Shown here piece by piece: positions 36,880 through 48,810 of a DNA stretch of 64,000 bases (position 1 is its first letter; every line of letters starts with the position of its first letter). Source of the DNA: Phoenix dactylifera (taxonomy: Eukaryota; Streptophyta; Magnoliopsida; Arecales; Arecaceae); the NCBI RefSeq assembly GCF_009389715.1, contig NC_052399.1, positions 31,443,146-31,507,145 on the forward strand. The letters run 5' to 3'. The notes beneath the pieces were generated by a model. That model saw only the letters and a list, made by a program, of their open reading frames with translations. It had not been told where the DNA came from and searched no databases. The position numbers and the translations under genes were made by a program.

Positions 36880-37175
36880 ATGTCATGCCTCCAATCTCCA
36901 AACTTTTTCTCCTCCTCCAAATTCCAAACCCTACTGCCTCCTCAAATCTCTCCTTTTAGAAAACACTCCTCAATTGATCCCATCACCCAATCCTCACCAC
37001 CCTAAGAAGATGGCCTCTTTGTCCTCATCGTCGGTATCGTCCTCAGCCACTCCGGTGATGACGACCTCCAAACACTCACTAGATCCCTCTCCCACATCTC
37101 CTCCAATGCTTGGCCCCCCACCCTCATCAATTGTGTCTTGAAACGCTTCTGGAACAGCGAACTTTGCATCAAAAT
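36880..37175 (+). pseudogene. Fragment resembling the N-terminus of a PPR protein
   Basis: Read in one frame, the region gives a serine- and proline-rich leader and then LTRSLSHISSNAW, PPTLINCVLKRFWN. This resembles the N-terminal part of plant P-class PPR proteins (families with LVNxVLKRLWNHGPKALQFF). One in-frame stop interrupts it, and similarity ends after the FWN. No PPR repeats follow in the next kilobases. A truncated pseudogene fragment is the best reading, from memory of the family only. Confidence 0.33.
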
Positions 37176-37636
37176 GCAAGTCTAGTCGTAATTAGAGAGA
37201 AAGGCATTTTAGGAGTATGAAGTTGTCACATGATGATCATGTGATAATGCTTCCTAAAGGAGATGGATGACTGAGCCACATTGACACCAAAAATAAGTCT
37301 TAGGGGTTAATTGAAAACTATGACCTTTAAGGGCCAATATATTTCTCACCCAAACTTGAAGGGGTGTGACTATATTTTTTCCAAAATACTACTGATATTT
37401 TACTTATAGAAGATAGGTAATTAAGAGAGAATGACTGTAAATATATCAATCATTTTGAAGAGCAACAAACCCCATCTGATATGGTTTGAAGACTCTGGTT
37501 GGACGAACCCAACTCTGTTATTTTTTTCTGGCCTGATTTCAATATTTTAAGTTTATTTTTAGATGGTGGGGCTATCCTATCTTGCCAAGTTAATTATTTA
37601 CTTGACTAGTATGGTTTGCTAGATTGATACTTATTT

Positions 37637-37777
37637 CAAGTTGACAATAGAATTTAACCAAAGTTTGATAACTCGAAATGGACCGAAGAGAATTCAAGAT
37701 GGCAAGCAAGTTGACAATAGAATTTAACCAAAATTTTGATAACTCAAAATGGACCGAAGAGACTTCAAGATGGCAAG
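37637..37777 (+). repeat. Two-copy tandem duplication, 70-bp unit
   Basis: CAAGTTGACAATAGAATTTA begins both copies at 37637 and 37707, and both end TTCAAGATGGCAAG. About four differences over 70 bases suggest a fairly recent event. Confidence 0.88.
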
Positions 37778-39926
37778 ACAAACAAGCCATTTGATGGTAA
37801 GAAGAGGTTATGTTGAAAAAGATTTAAATTTAGCATTTTATCTAATTTTAAAAAATAGATAGAATTTTATTATAGAATTTCAATTTTAGAAAAAGTATAT
37901 GAGAAGGAACAAATCTACAAGCTCTACTCATTTATAATTACATATACAACTAAATAATATAGACAAAATTTTACTGAAAAATCTGTGAGCCAATGAATCT
38001 TCCCTCCTTGTGCAAAGCACTGCCAACAAATTTACACAATTTCTCTAACATAATAAAAATGTGTTTAAAACATGTACACTCATAAAATATATAAATTTGA
38101 TTATGTATTAGGAATGATAGCATATCTAATAGATCGTAATATCCTTAACAGTTCCTTGATTCATGAACAAAGTCCCAAATCATCAGTCAAGTACGAGGTC
38201 CACATGAGGTCCTAAAAATATCTCATGGCTCTAGAAGAAATAAATAGACAAAAGAATAGCTTAAGTGTGTAATGTGCTATTCATTATTTTTAACTTGTAC
38301 ATGCCTAATGTTAGCAATAAATCCTTCCAGGATATAGTTAAACAATAATTTTAGCTGAAATTATATCCTCTCTGCTTTGTGTTTCTTGCAAATTTTCTAG
38401 ATAAGTTAGTCCTATACATTCTAGCATATCCTAATAATTAATGGTTGTTAATTTAATATGTCATTATATGAATTGGATGCATCCCATTTTTCAGTTTGTT
38501 GACGTATAATGATAGGTGATTTGATAAGAAGTACTAGCTAGAGAGAGCATTGATGAAGATTCAAAGTCCATTTGATAAAAGTGTGAGTGAGTTCAGCTGA
38601 GCTTTGGGCATGCCTATGCTAAATCCAACTTAGATCTATCCCTAACCAAAGCCTTGGATCTTGCATCTCATAACCTTGTGGACCAAACGAGTCCTAATCG
38701 AAATCTAAAACATAATTACATATTAGATTTCCAGTAAAATGCTTCAGACATTTAACATAAGAGTACTAATATAATGACATAGTTAGGTTGGATTGCAAAG
38801 TCAAATTACATATTTGAAACTTGAGTGGCGGCATATAACCACCATGTTTCTTTAAAAAATTGCACACGTGAAGTCGGTTTAAAATGAATTTAGGCTGAAT
38901 GCAATTTGATTAATAAAGCTCATGTTTTAGCACATGTTAGAAGCTTTGAATTTTTTAAGGAAAAAAATAAAAGATGGAAGATGAGAATATATATTGCTTA
39001 CTAAAACTTAAAAAGTTACATTGGCTCCTTAAATTCTCACTTTCTCTCTCATGTGAGCAAAATGATAGCTTATCATTTCCATTTAGCATGGTACCAACCA
39101 CCTTTGTATTACTTTATCATACTTCTATTTGACCTTGCTTCAATTTTTTGCTATGCCACCTTTTACCTATTTGATCTTGTACCACTCTCATCAACACTAT
39201 TTACTTAGTCTTTTAAAGCTTTAGTCAATCTAGAAAACCTACATCACTTCATTACTTTTTTTTTTCATTTCAAGATCATTAAATTTTAGTCATACACCTT
39301 GATGTCATGATCTATTGGTATAACCTTTATTTGGGACATGTTATCTGTCTTTGGAACATCTCTTTATTCATATACTTTTCCCTCTATAACCTTTCTAACT
39401 TCAGAGGATGTCCTCACCATTGAGAAGCTTCTTATTTTTATCCTTTTGTAAATTTAAAATTGTAATTATGTTTTCACCCCTCATCATATACGAGTCAATT
39501 AAATTCATATACATAACCCTTTTTTAGAAAATAGGAGGTCAGCCCTACATGAATTCACTGTAAAATATGAAGAAGAAAAATGTTGAGATATGTTATTCCA
39601 ATCCTTTCTCCCTCTTAAAATTCAAACTTTAAAAGTACAAATATTTAAACAAAATTTCAAGGGGATAGAGAAAGTTTTTTATTCATAATTTCTATTTAGC
39701 GTTAGTGTTGCCTACTTGAGAAGATGCCGTTTACATCTAGCATGTGCCATATGTCATCTATTCGCTTGGGATTAGATTGAAATTGAGGATTCTCTCATTA
39801 ACTAGATCAAGAAAGATCCAAATTTGATTGGAGAAAAAGTTGGAAATAAAGTTTAATTAGTAGAGAATATAATTTAAGCTATATACATGATCTATTCTTA
39901 CCGTATGCATACCTAAACTAAATAAA

Positions 39927-40137
39927 TTATCAACCTCCAAAATCAGACCACACTTGTTTAATCTGTTATTGCATGACCAAATGCCTCATTGACCTAACCT
40001 ATCCTGATTGACCAACCATATGATATTATCAGCCTCCAAAACCAGACTATACTTGTTTAATTTGTTATTGCATGACCGAATGCCTCATTGACCTAACCTA
40101 ACCTATCCTATCCTGGTTGACCAACTATATGATGCCG
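39927..40137 (+). repeat. Two-copy tandem duplication, 99-bp unit, with a small internal CCTAA/CCTAT repeat
   Basis: TTATCAACCTCCAAAA at 39927 recurs as TTATCAGCCTCCAAAA at 40026. Both continue through GCCTCATTGACCTAACCTA. The second copy has an extra run of CCTAACCTATCCTATCC. Copies are about 90% identical by eye. Confidence 0.85.
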
Positions 40138-41022
40138 AGACTTGTTTCTAATACAAGTTAATTTACCGACATTAAAAATAAGAATTGATACCCTACATTT
40201 CGTACACCATATGGCTGTGTATGCAGCCAAACATAATAGCTCATTTCTATGGTCGTGCACTGAGATGAGTGTTTAATAAATGAATTTTAGAATATTGAGC
40301 GGTTGTGATTGTTTGCCAGCATGGCCATGAGGTGCATGCAGTGCAAAGTATACTTTCTTATTAAAAAGAGGCTAAAGTTTGTTAAAAATTCTTGCGAGGA
40401 GATACCGACCCGGCTCAACATGACCCGATCCAATCCCGAGGGCAGACCGGCTCAGGTTTTTCCCACCCCAAGGACTTGACCGGTTCCAGGCCGGGTACAT
40501 GAAACATTATTCTATTTCTTCTCTTCGCCTCGGCAGAGATATTTAGGGACGCAGGCCGAACGATCCAATTCAGGGTCTCCAACCGCTGTCGCCCTCTCAA
40601 ATTACGCCAATGTCGCCAACCCCCAATTCTCTGATGGCGGATTTATTAGGGTTTGCAGAATCGCGGGATTGATCGCTCGTTTCCCCATCTCCGATAGCGA
40701 TTGCTTGGTCTCAAATCGTCCAAACGCGTGGCTTTTCCAAACTTGGTCCAAGGGCGACGTTTCCATATTGATTTCTGAGTGCCTTCCGGGTTTGAATTCC
40801 GAGCAGGTGCTCTTTTGCCGTATTATGCCGATCGTAGGGCTTCAAGATCATTAAAGGCTCCTCTCATGCCCGTTTCTTCCAGAGAGATCGTCACTCCCTT
40901 AGAAAACTAGGGCTTGGAGCTCAAAATCGAAGAAAGACTGAATTTTACTATCTGTTGTTAAGGTTTTCGATTGATTCTTGAAATCTTCCTCTTGTTCTGA
41001 ATCGGTCTCTGGTTAAAACACG

Positions 41023-44000
41023 ATGCCGCCGGTTCTTTCGCCTTTGAAGGCTTTGGCAAGGTTACAATCGCGTGGACAGCGTGGTTTGGGGCTTACGAAA
41101 TATGAATTGTCATCGTGGAAGAGATGCCCGGAGAGTGGGAGGAAGTTGGAGCGATTTGCTCAAACTCGAAGCCTGAGAAGTGTGGGTCGATTGGGTAATC
41201 CATGCATCGATAAATTGGTCGATGCTGATAAAGAGTTTCACAATTCTTTCCGGGATTCTTACAATGGCACTCAGACCAGGTGGTTTCTTGGATGTGGAGA
41301 TGGGGAAGAAGGAAATGTCCTTTCAAAAACTCACGAAGAGAGGCGTGTGGTGGGGTATGTTTTGTGCTTTATTGTGCCTCTTTTGATTAGCTTTCCAATA
41401 GCCAAAATGCTAATTTACATGTTCCTATCATGATTTGCTCAGTTTTGTTTTATTCAGAACAATGAGGCTTACGTCCTCGTTTAATAAGTCTGCAGTATTT
41501 CTTTTCATCGTCTTTTTCTGCTTAATATTTGAAGAGGCAATTGATGTAATTCTTTTCAAATTTTATAGAAAAGAGTAAAATTGCTGTTTAGTTGTGTTAA
41601 TAGATGCTAAGTTTCCTTCAACATATAAGTTAGAGGATGGTGTGAATTTGCAACCTCTGGTGTTAATAGTTGCTAACTTTCCTTCAACACATAACTTAGA
41701 GGATGGTGTGGATTTGCAACCTCAGGTGGTCTATGCAGCTATAAGGTTCACTCATGGAAAACTATCTTATTCAATTGTAGTTATTAGTGCACACAACTTT
41801 TTGTGCCAAGCTGTTTTGAATTGATGTCTACATGATCATCAAAATCTTTCTGTTATCTTTAAACACTAAAATTCACCATTGTTTAGAGTCATCCTAAACT
41901 TATCCAGTTTGAGATAATCTTATCACAAACCAACATATCTGACTTATATTTTCACATGAGTATGAAGCATTTTGTTGCTTTCGCAGTTGCTGATCCTGTC
42001 TAAGTTACATAGGATCATTGTATTCTGTACCTTATATTTTAACACATTATTCAATAATCAGGTACTCACCAGAACAGTTGTTTGGAGTGGTGGCAGCTGT
42101 TGACTTGTATGAAGATTTTGTTCCGTGGTGTCAGCGTTCTAGGATTGTTAGACGGAATAATGACAGGTCCTTTGATGCTGAGCTGGAGATTGGTTTCAAG
42201 TTTTTGGTTGAGAGCTATGTCTCTCATGTAGAACTGGAGAAGCCAAAATCTATTAAGGTCATTACTGTTGCTTATTTATGTACATTGACCTTTAAATATT
42301 TTACTAAAGTTGGGTATTGTAAATTGGTACTTGGATTAGTTTCATATTCTAAATATTTGTTTTTTTCTTGTTATTTTCTACCTTGATATTTGGATTAGCT
42401 AAGAATTAAAACATGAATAGATATGATAAATCGTTTTGTAGATGCCCACTACTGTATGTATGTGACATTTCCAACATGAGTTGGAATTAGATGAGGAGAT
42501 GAGATAGAGGAAGGGAGCATTAGGAGGACCAGGAGGGCAACTGATTGCATGACCAAGATCTATGGGGAATCATAATTCAGATAAAAGCTGAATTACTGAA
42601 CATTGATATCCCAAATATCAGATCAACTCTAACAGAGTATGACTCTAACCTTAATTATCATAAAAGATATGGATGATCAATAGCTCGCTTCGTGCTCTAC
42701 CATAGGAGTGAGTTGGTTGCTGAATTTATCTTTGTGGGTTAAACCTTATAACTACAATTTCATGCATAACCTTAATTATCATAAAGACTATTAAAAGAAA
42801 ACGTATCTAACCTTAATTATCTCAAAATCTGTGGATGAACAAAAGGTTTTTTTTTTTTTGCTCTAACACGCCAGCAAGTTGGATGGTCAGCTTATCTCTA
42901 TATTTGATGGCTGAAACTTAAAATTACAGTTTATGCATAACCTGACCATGTCTTTAATATTTAACATCAGAGATATTTTCATTGTGAACTAGAGCTAACC
43001 TTTAAACCATAGTTTAAAAAAATCAACCTTTCTGATTTGCATTTTGTATAAGCTTCAAGATTTTCTTCTGATTTTGCTAAAAATGCACTTTTATATTCCT
43101 TGTAATGACAAACATGTACAAGTAAGTTAATTTTTATGCTCTGCTAGATATTAAATTTCATGGAGGTTCTGTTATGAACGGAAATCCTATTTATCAATGT
43201 AAAAGGCAGTATTATGGTGCTATCAAAATCTTGTGATGACCTGATCACATTTTTTCTGGCTTGAACAATACCTCAGTGTTTGGTGCTAATAAGTTTAGCT
43301 TTTAATTTCTCCAACTTTTAGGACTTGCTTTAAATTTCTACTTCTTTTAGGATCTAATCTTCTTTTAACTCACTTGCTTGCCTCATTATTCTAAGAAGTG
43401 GTCATTATTGCGGATTATTCTTGTTTCCATGGCCTTGTGTGTAGCCTAGTCAGTACTTTGATGTGAATAGATGGTCCAAAACTAGAATTTGACATTATTT
43501 GGTTGGTGATTAGAAATAATGTTTGTTATATTTTAATAATATACTAGTATTACAGTGCATTGCTCACATTATAGTGATGAACCAACCAGTAAAGTGATAT
43601 ACTGTAGAAGATAAAAGAGAGGGGAAAGAAAGTCCTAGTATGACAGGATATTTTCTGAATAGTAGTAGAACTTATCTTAGAATTTGTTAGGAAAACTGAT
43701 ATTCTGCTTATCTATTTTGTTCTTAGCCACTATCAGTTGTACCACTTAAATTGACTTTAACATAAAGGTTGCTCTGCGAAGATGGCTTTTCTATTGTTCA
43801 GTGTTGATGGGCAGGTATCTGCTTCTTCCATCTTTGAGAATGCGACCTTTTACAGTAAGACTTCCATTTTGATGATTAAAAGATTCCTTTTGAGGGAAAC
43901 ATGACTGATACATGGTGTGATTTTACAATATTTTTAAGTTTATGAGTTGCAACTGTCGATTGTTGTTGAGCCTCGCTATGTTTCCCTTGTTGTTCCTTTT

Positions 44001-47000
44001 TCATCTTTGCCGCAGTCTATGACATCCCTTCTTTATTACCTTCTTTTAGTTCTCCACAGCCATCTAAAAAATGTAACCACAATAAAGCTGTATCCCCCTT
44101 GGGAAATGTGGCTAATCTTCTATGCATCGTTTTTGATCTTTGAAAGTGAAAAATACATGCTCTATTTGATGCTGGTGGGCTGTTGGCAAATTCTCGTGAT
44201 TAAGTTCCATTCATATGTTTCCTTATTGTTGCCAGCTTCTAATTATATCTCAGTATCCATCTTACGTTTCTATATGCTTTGTCAACTAGCTTGCCAAAGG
44301 ATTCTCTTTTGGTGAATCTTCGAGCAGCTTGCCAATTTTTTAGTAGATGTTCAACAATTTGGCAACCACTTTCTTATTGTTTTTGCTTTACCTTGCTCTG
44401 TCAACATCCCTAAATAAATAAAAGACATGCGCACTAAAGCATTCAAGCAATTAAAAAGGCCTATATACATACACAGAGAGATGTATATATTTGGAGAAGG
44501 AAAAATGATTGTACTTTCAATATCATGCTAATGATTAAACACTTAATGATGGTTTAAATAGTTTGAAGAACAAGATCAATGCATGACATCAGAAGTGCAC
44601 CGACCATTGTTTCCTTTCTATGCATGTTGAACTTTGTTCCATTGGCAAACTATTAAAGTAAAGCAACTTTAGACCTCAGACCTTCCTGGTACACCTTGGA
44701 ATGGAGGCCATATGATGGTAAATAAGCTTAAATACAGGTCTTTAAATGGTTCAATGAGCTCAGCGTTAGACTAGCTGTTTTAATTGGTATGTTTTCTTTA
44801 AAAGCTGGGCTGGGGGCTGGGATGTAGTTTTATGATCCACTTTATTCATACGATCTGCTAGATACAATGGATACCCTTCTCCTTGGAAGCAATCAAACAG
44901 TGATAAGAACAAGAAACCAATTTTTGTATTTGAGCTGTACTAGAAACTGACCATGATTTACCGCCTCTACTATATCGTTGTTCACCTGAAGGATGAAAGA
45001 GTCCACATGGAATTATTGGTTAAACCTGATCAGTTCCCTTCATAAATGTGAAGGTAAGTTGTAGATCTAGTGCCCACCCATAATGCCTTCTGCTCTACTT
45101 GCCACACATGGTTTGTTTGACAAGGTGCAACCAAGCTTTGGTCATCTCATTGCTCTGCTGATGTTGGTGCTGGAGCATTGAACAAACTCAATTCGAGCTT
45201 GTTAAATAATGATCTCCTGGACTCCAGAACTTGTAGTGGCATGTTTATTTTCCTTTTTATTATTATCTTCAGTCATGTTTGTTAGAGTTTACACTAGTCA
45301 GTTTGATGTCGATGCCATTTTCATGCTATTAAGTCATGATGAAGGCAAAATTTGTATTAAGGTAATATGTCCTTACACGAATTGTTTGCATCTGTGGTTT
45401 CCAGAAATATGCCACAAACTGTAAGTTATTGAGGTTTTTGGTCTTTATATGCAACTTCTAATTACTCTCATTTTTGCTTTTTTTCCCCCAGCCCTTGTAT
45501 TTATTGCACAAGCTACGGCTAGTTTCATGGCTTTCATATTAAAAAATTCAAAACCAAGTAATTGAGCTGTGGGGCCAATTTTAATTAAGTATATACTTGA
45601 GTTTACTTTTATTATTTTCTATGCTGTCACTGGACTCATGGGCACATTTGGTGCTGTTTGCAGACAACTGCGTCAGAAAGTGGCCTTTTTGAATATTTGA
45701 TTAACATTTGGGAATTTAATCCTGGTCCTGTTCCGGGAAGTTGTGACCTTTACTTCTTGGTGGACTTCAAGTTTCGGTCGCCTCTATATCGGCAGGTAGT
45801 GTTACATTCTATTGTCACATTTTTTTTATTTTGTTTCTTTGGTAAGTTGGCTATTATTGATATTTCATTCGATTGTGCAAAAACCTCTTTCTTGTGTTAA
45901 GTATGCCAAAGAGATGCATTGGTGCTGAATTTGATCCCTATTTTTTTTCCAACCAAACAAGGCCAAGAAATTCTCCATATTTGAAATTCTGTAAACATCA
46001 AACCAAAGAAAAGCACGAGACTCAACTGAAATTGTTTTCAACAATGTTATGTATTTCAAGTGTTTGCTTATACATGGTCTGGACTTCACAAAGTTTAAAT
46101 CACTATAGGAATAAATACCCTTCTGCCACCCTTTTTTTTCTTTTCTAGTGTCCTTTTTTTTTTTGTGAATCTTCTACTTGATACCTAATGGTGTCAGACT
46201 GCTTTGGGTTTTTGTGCTTAACAGTTGAATGTTTTTAATATTTGGAAACCAATCACTCGCTAAGAAAATATTTTCCATGTTGGGTTCGTCAACTTTGCCA
46301 CCCCATATACGAGACCTCATTATATCCAGTGGCATCACAGGTCTATCTAATGTTACATGCATACATGACATTTAGTAGTGACCTATTGAAGTATATCTTT
46401 TTTGCATTGGTTTGGTTCACCAATTAAGCTTATATTTGGCTCTTTGGCTTATATCTTGTGTCCAAGAGATGAATATAACTCACTTTATGAAACCTTCTCA
46501 TTTGTGTCTATCCTAGTCCAGGATAATTCTATAGAGTTGCTCCCAGATTTTATGATTTTACATTTTGTAACTAATCTGGTAGTCATAAGCAACTTGGTAG
46601 TCTTCCTACTTGCCAACACATGTTCTAAGTTTCATGATATCCTTAATAAACTGAGTTACCCTCACCATCTTGGCGGGTTACCCTCCTTTTTCTAGTAAAA
46701 AAATTTTCATGATAGGACTATCTATGTCCCAAAGTTGTTTTGCTAGGTTTTGGACCAATTCATGGAGAATTGAAAACTGGTTGAATGTGGGTCTGCAAAC
46801 ATACGTAAGGTCCTGTTTGTGAATGATAGGGTTTACAAAAGTCATGCTGTCTTATCTTTGGTTTAAACATCCTTAGGGGGTTAGGATAAGTTGTTTGGAC
46901 CAAGGTTTGTCGAACTGGTTCATAGCAACCTGTACTGGTTGGTACCGTACTGTACCTATATCGGACCAATCCTCATACCGGGCACGCTGATACTATATGA

Positions 47001-48810
47001 ATATGATACTGGTACAAGTTTTACTACCGAGATTGCAAACCTCAGTTTGGACAATAAATCAACAAGATCAACAAACTGTGGGTGAGCCCAAATCCTGCGG
47101 GAGAAACAAAAGTTTTTCTAAGAAAGTCTTTTTTTCTCGTGATTATTGGGTTTGTTTGGTTGGATGCCTCTGTTTCTTTCCCCTCTTTCTCATCTTGCTC
47201 TATTCTTGTAGTGCTGCCCAACCTCGGGTTATTCTCTTTGCTGTCATAAGCCTACTTGCACCTTTCCGCCAAGGTGCCCACCCTTGATGTTGACATTCCA
47301 CTGAAAACAACCATATTCCTAACCTTTCTCTCTCTATCTCTTTGTCACAAGGCTCGCTATCTCGGTACCGGACCTCGTACTGGTACCATCCTATTGCAGT
47401 GTCGGTACGTGGTATGATACGAGACGGTGAGGTATACCGAGTGTCAATACGGTATGAGATTGCGTACCAGTTCGGTACTGGTATGGACTGGTACGGCAAA
47501 CCTTGCTCTCTAATCTGCCTCTCCCCTCCCTCTTCCTCCCACTGACTACCACCTCCCATCCCTTCACCTCGACCTTCTCCTACCCATCCTTATTCCACCT
47601 TGGCCCATTGCTTGACCAGTGCCCAATCACTATGATTGCCCACCCCCTATTCCTCTCCCTCTCCCTATCCCACCTCAGCTGTTGTGCAATCAACCACCCC
47701 CCTTATCTTCCCCCATGCTTTCCCACCTTGAGGCCAGCACTGCCGCTGCCTCCTTCTACCATCTTGGCTGCTGGACCGCCACCACCTCCTCCCTCTGCTA
47801 TTACTCATATGTGCTCTCTGCTACCGTATCATCACTATGACCGCTCCTTTCTTTGAGTTCAACTGGAGGGAGAAGAAAAAGAAAAGCAGGGAAAAAATTT
47901 AATCAAAACGAGGACTATAGAGTGGATAATTTCCCGCTCATGGGATTTGTATAAACATCTTGCTGGATGAACTCTGGCTTCCATGTGAATTAAATTGTGG
48001 CAATATATCATCCAGAATACCCTGGATTGTGTTGGTTTATACCTTAATTGACAAACTATATCTCATATAGAAGGGACTAGGCTTTTGTATTCGAACTCAA
48101 AGATTAGCTTGTATTTGTCAATGTAGAGTTTGGCAAGAAAGGGCAAGATGCATCAGATATCAGAGAAAAAAGCAAGAAGGTAACTGAAACAAAGTGTAAA
48201 ATTCTCCATCTAAAGATGGGTCTAGATTCCCTGTTCTCTAGTCTCTTCTGGCTTGATTAGCAGGAGCAGTCATTTAAAAGATTATTAGAACCCGGCTATC
48301 TGTCTATGTCTCTTTCTAATATGTCTGTGTGTATGTCTGGACTAAAAGGGGTTACAGGCATTTAGAAGGAACTGAGCAGCAATTTGAAAATTGTTTTGGA
48401 TTGCCTTTGCAGCTGAGCAAGGGTTTTATTTTGATATGGAAGCAGCAATTCTATCTAATAAAGTTGATGTGAGAATTACTACTCTTTGATGTGCCAAGAA
48501 TCTCATTGCTATGATTCAAACAAGGATGAGGGGCATGCTTGCTTAATTGGCCGACCTAAAGAAGTTTCATGATTTCATTTTTGTGGTCCATATTTAGCAA
48601 GAAGTTCCAGTGTTTAGTCATATTAGCTGTTTTATGCTCCTGTTTTCAAATTTTTTGGCTACATCTCACACTGTTTTACACTGACAGGTGGCATCCATGT
48701 TCTTCAAGGAGGTTGTTTCCCGATTGGTCGATTCATTCAGCGATCGCTGTCGTAGAATTTATGGTCCTGGTGTCCGAGTTTCTGAAAGACCTTATGGACA
48801 GGGCATATAG
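41023..48810 (+). CDS. COQ10: Coenzyme Q-binding protein COQ10 homologue, mitochondrial
   Basis: START/SRPBCC-fold lipid-binding protein that binds ubiquinone in mitochondria and supports its use in respiration. Exons are 41023-41354, 42062-42257, 45664-45795 and 48688-48810. All introns are GT/AG and join in phase, giving 260 residues with no frame break. Residues 1-60 are rich in R, S and L and poor in acidic residues, as a mitochondrial presequence should be. The domain follows with YSPEQLFGVVAAVDLYEDFV, PWCQRSRIV, ELEIGFKFLVESYVSHV, GLFEYLINIWEFNPGPVPG, CDLYFLVDFKFRSPLYRQV and MFFKEVVSRLVDSFSDRC. It ends RPYGQGI, close to plant homologues of about 250-260 residues. Introns 2 (3.4 kb) and 3 (2.9 kb) are large, and intron 3 holds repeats. 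Confidence 0.93.
41594..41726 (+). repeat. Two-copy tandem duplication, 66-bp unit, in COQ10 intron 1
   Basis: GTGTTAATAGATGCTAAGTT at 41594 is repeated at 41660 as GTGTTAATAGTTGCTAACTT, continuing to GATTTGCAACCTC. Because 66 is a multiple of three, an apparent open frame (41594-41824) runs through both copies, but it lies within the intron. Confidence 0.88.
42258..45663 (+). other. COQ10 intron 2
   Basis: A 3.4-kb AT-rich intron. Open frames at 43947-44315 and 45209-45424 show no recognisable domain and have chance-like composition. I see no element with defined ends here. Confidence 0.6.
46081..46492 (+). repeat. 410-bp dispersed repeat, copy A (COQ10 intron 3)
   Basis: Nearly the same sequence occurs at 58474-58882, in the same orientation. 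Alignment by eye runs from GGACTTCACAAAG to CACTTTATGAA with roughly 15-20 differences and a few 1-4 base indels. No terminal repeats are evident. Family unknown. Confidence 0.85.
46902..47042 (+). mobile_element. Short GTACCG-rich TIR element, copy 4
   Basis: It begins AAGGTTTGTCGAAC and ends GATTGCAAACCT, so the ends are inverted copies of about 8 bases (AGGTTTG / CAAACCT). The interior has GGTACCGTACTGTACC. Located in COQ10 intron 3. Confidence 0.6.
47349..47504 (+). mobile_element. Short GTACCG-rich TIR element, copy 5
   Basis: It begins AAGGCTCGCTATCTCGGTACC and ends GGTACGGCAAACCTT; the ends are imperfect inverted copies. The interior words GATACGAGACGG and ACCGAGTGTC align with copy 1 in reverse. 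It lies 306 bases after copy 4 in the same intron. Confidence 0.62.

Larger units (their letters stand above)
37176..41022. other. Intergenic DNA and COQ10 upstream region
   Basis: An AT-rich 3.8-kb stretch with two short tandem duplications, listed separately. From about 40390 composition becomes GC-richer and probably marks the COQ10 promoter and 5' leader; the frame at 40669-40854 does not look conserved. No other gene is seen. Confidence 0.45.
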
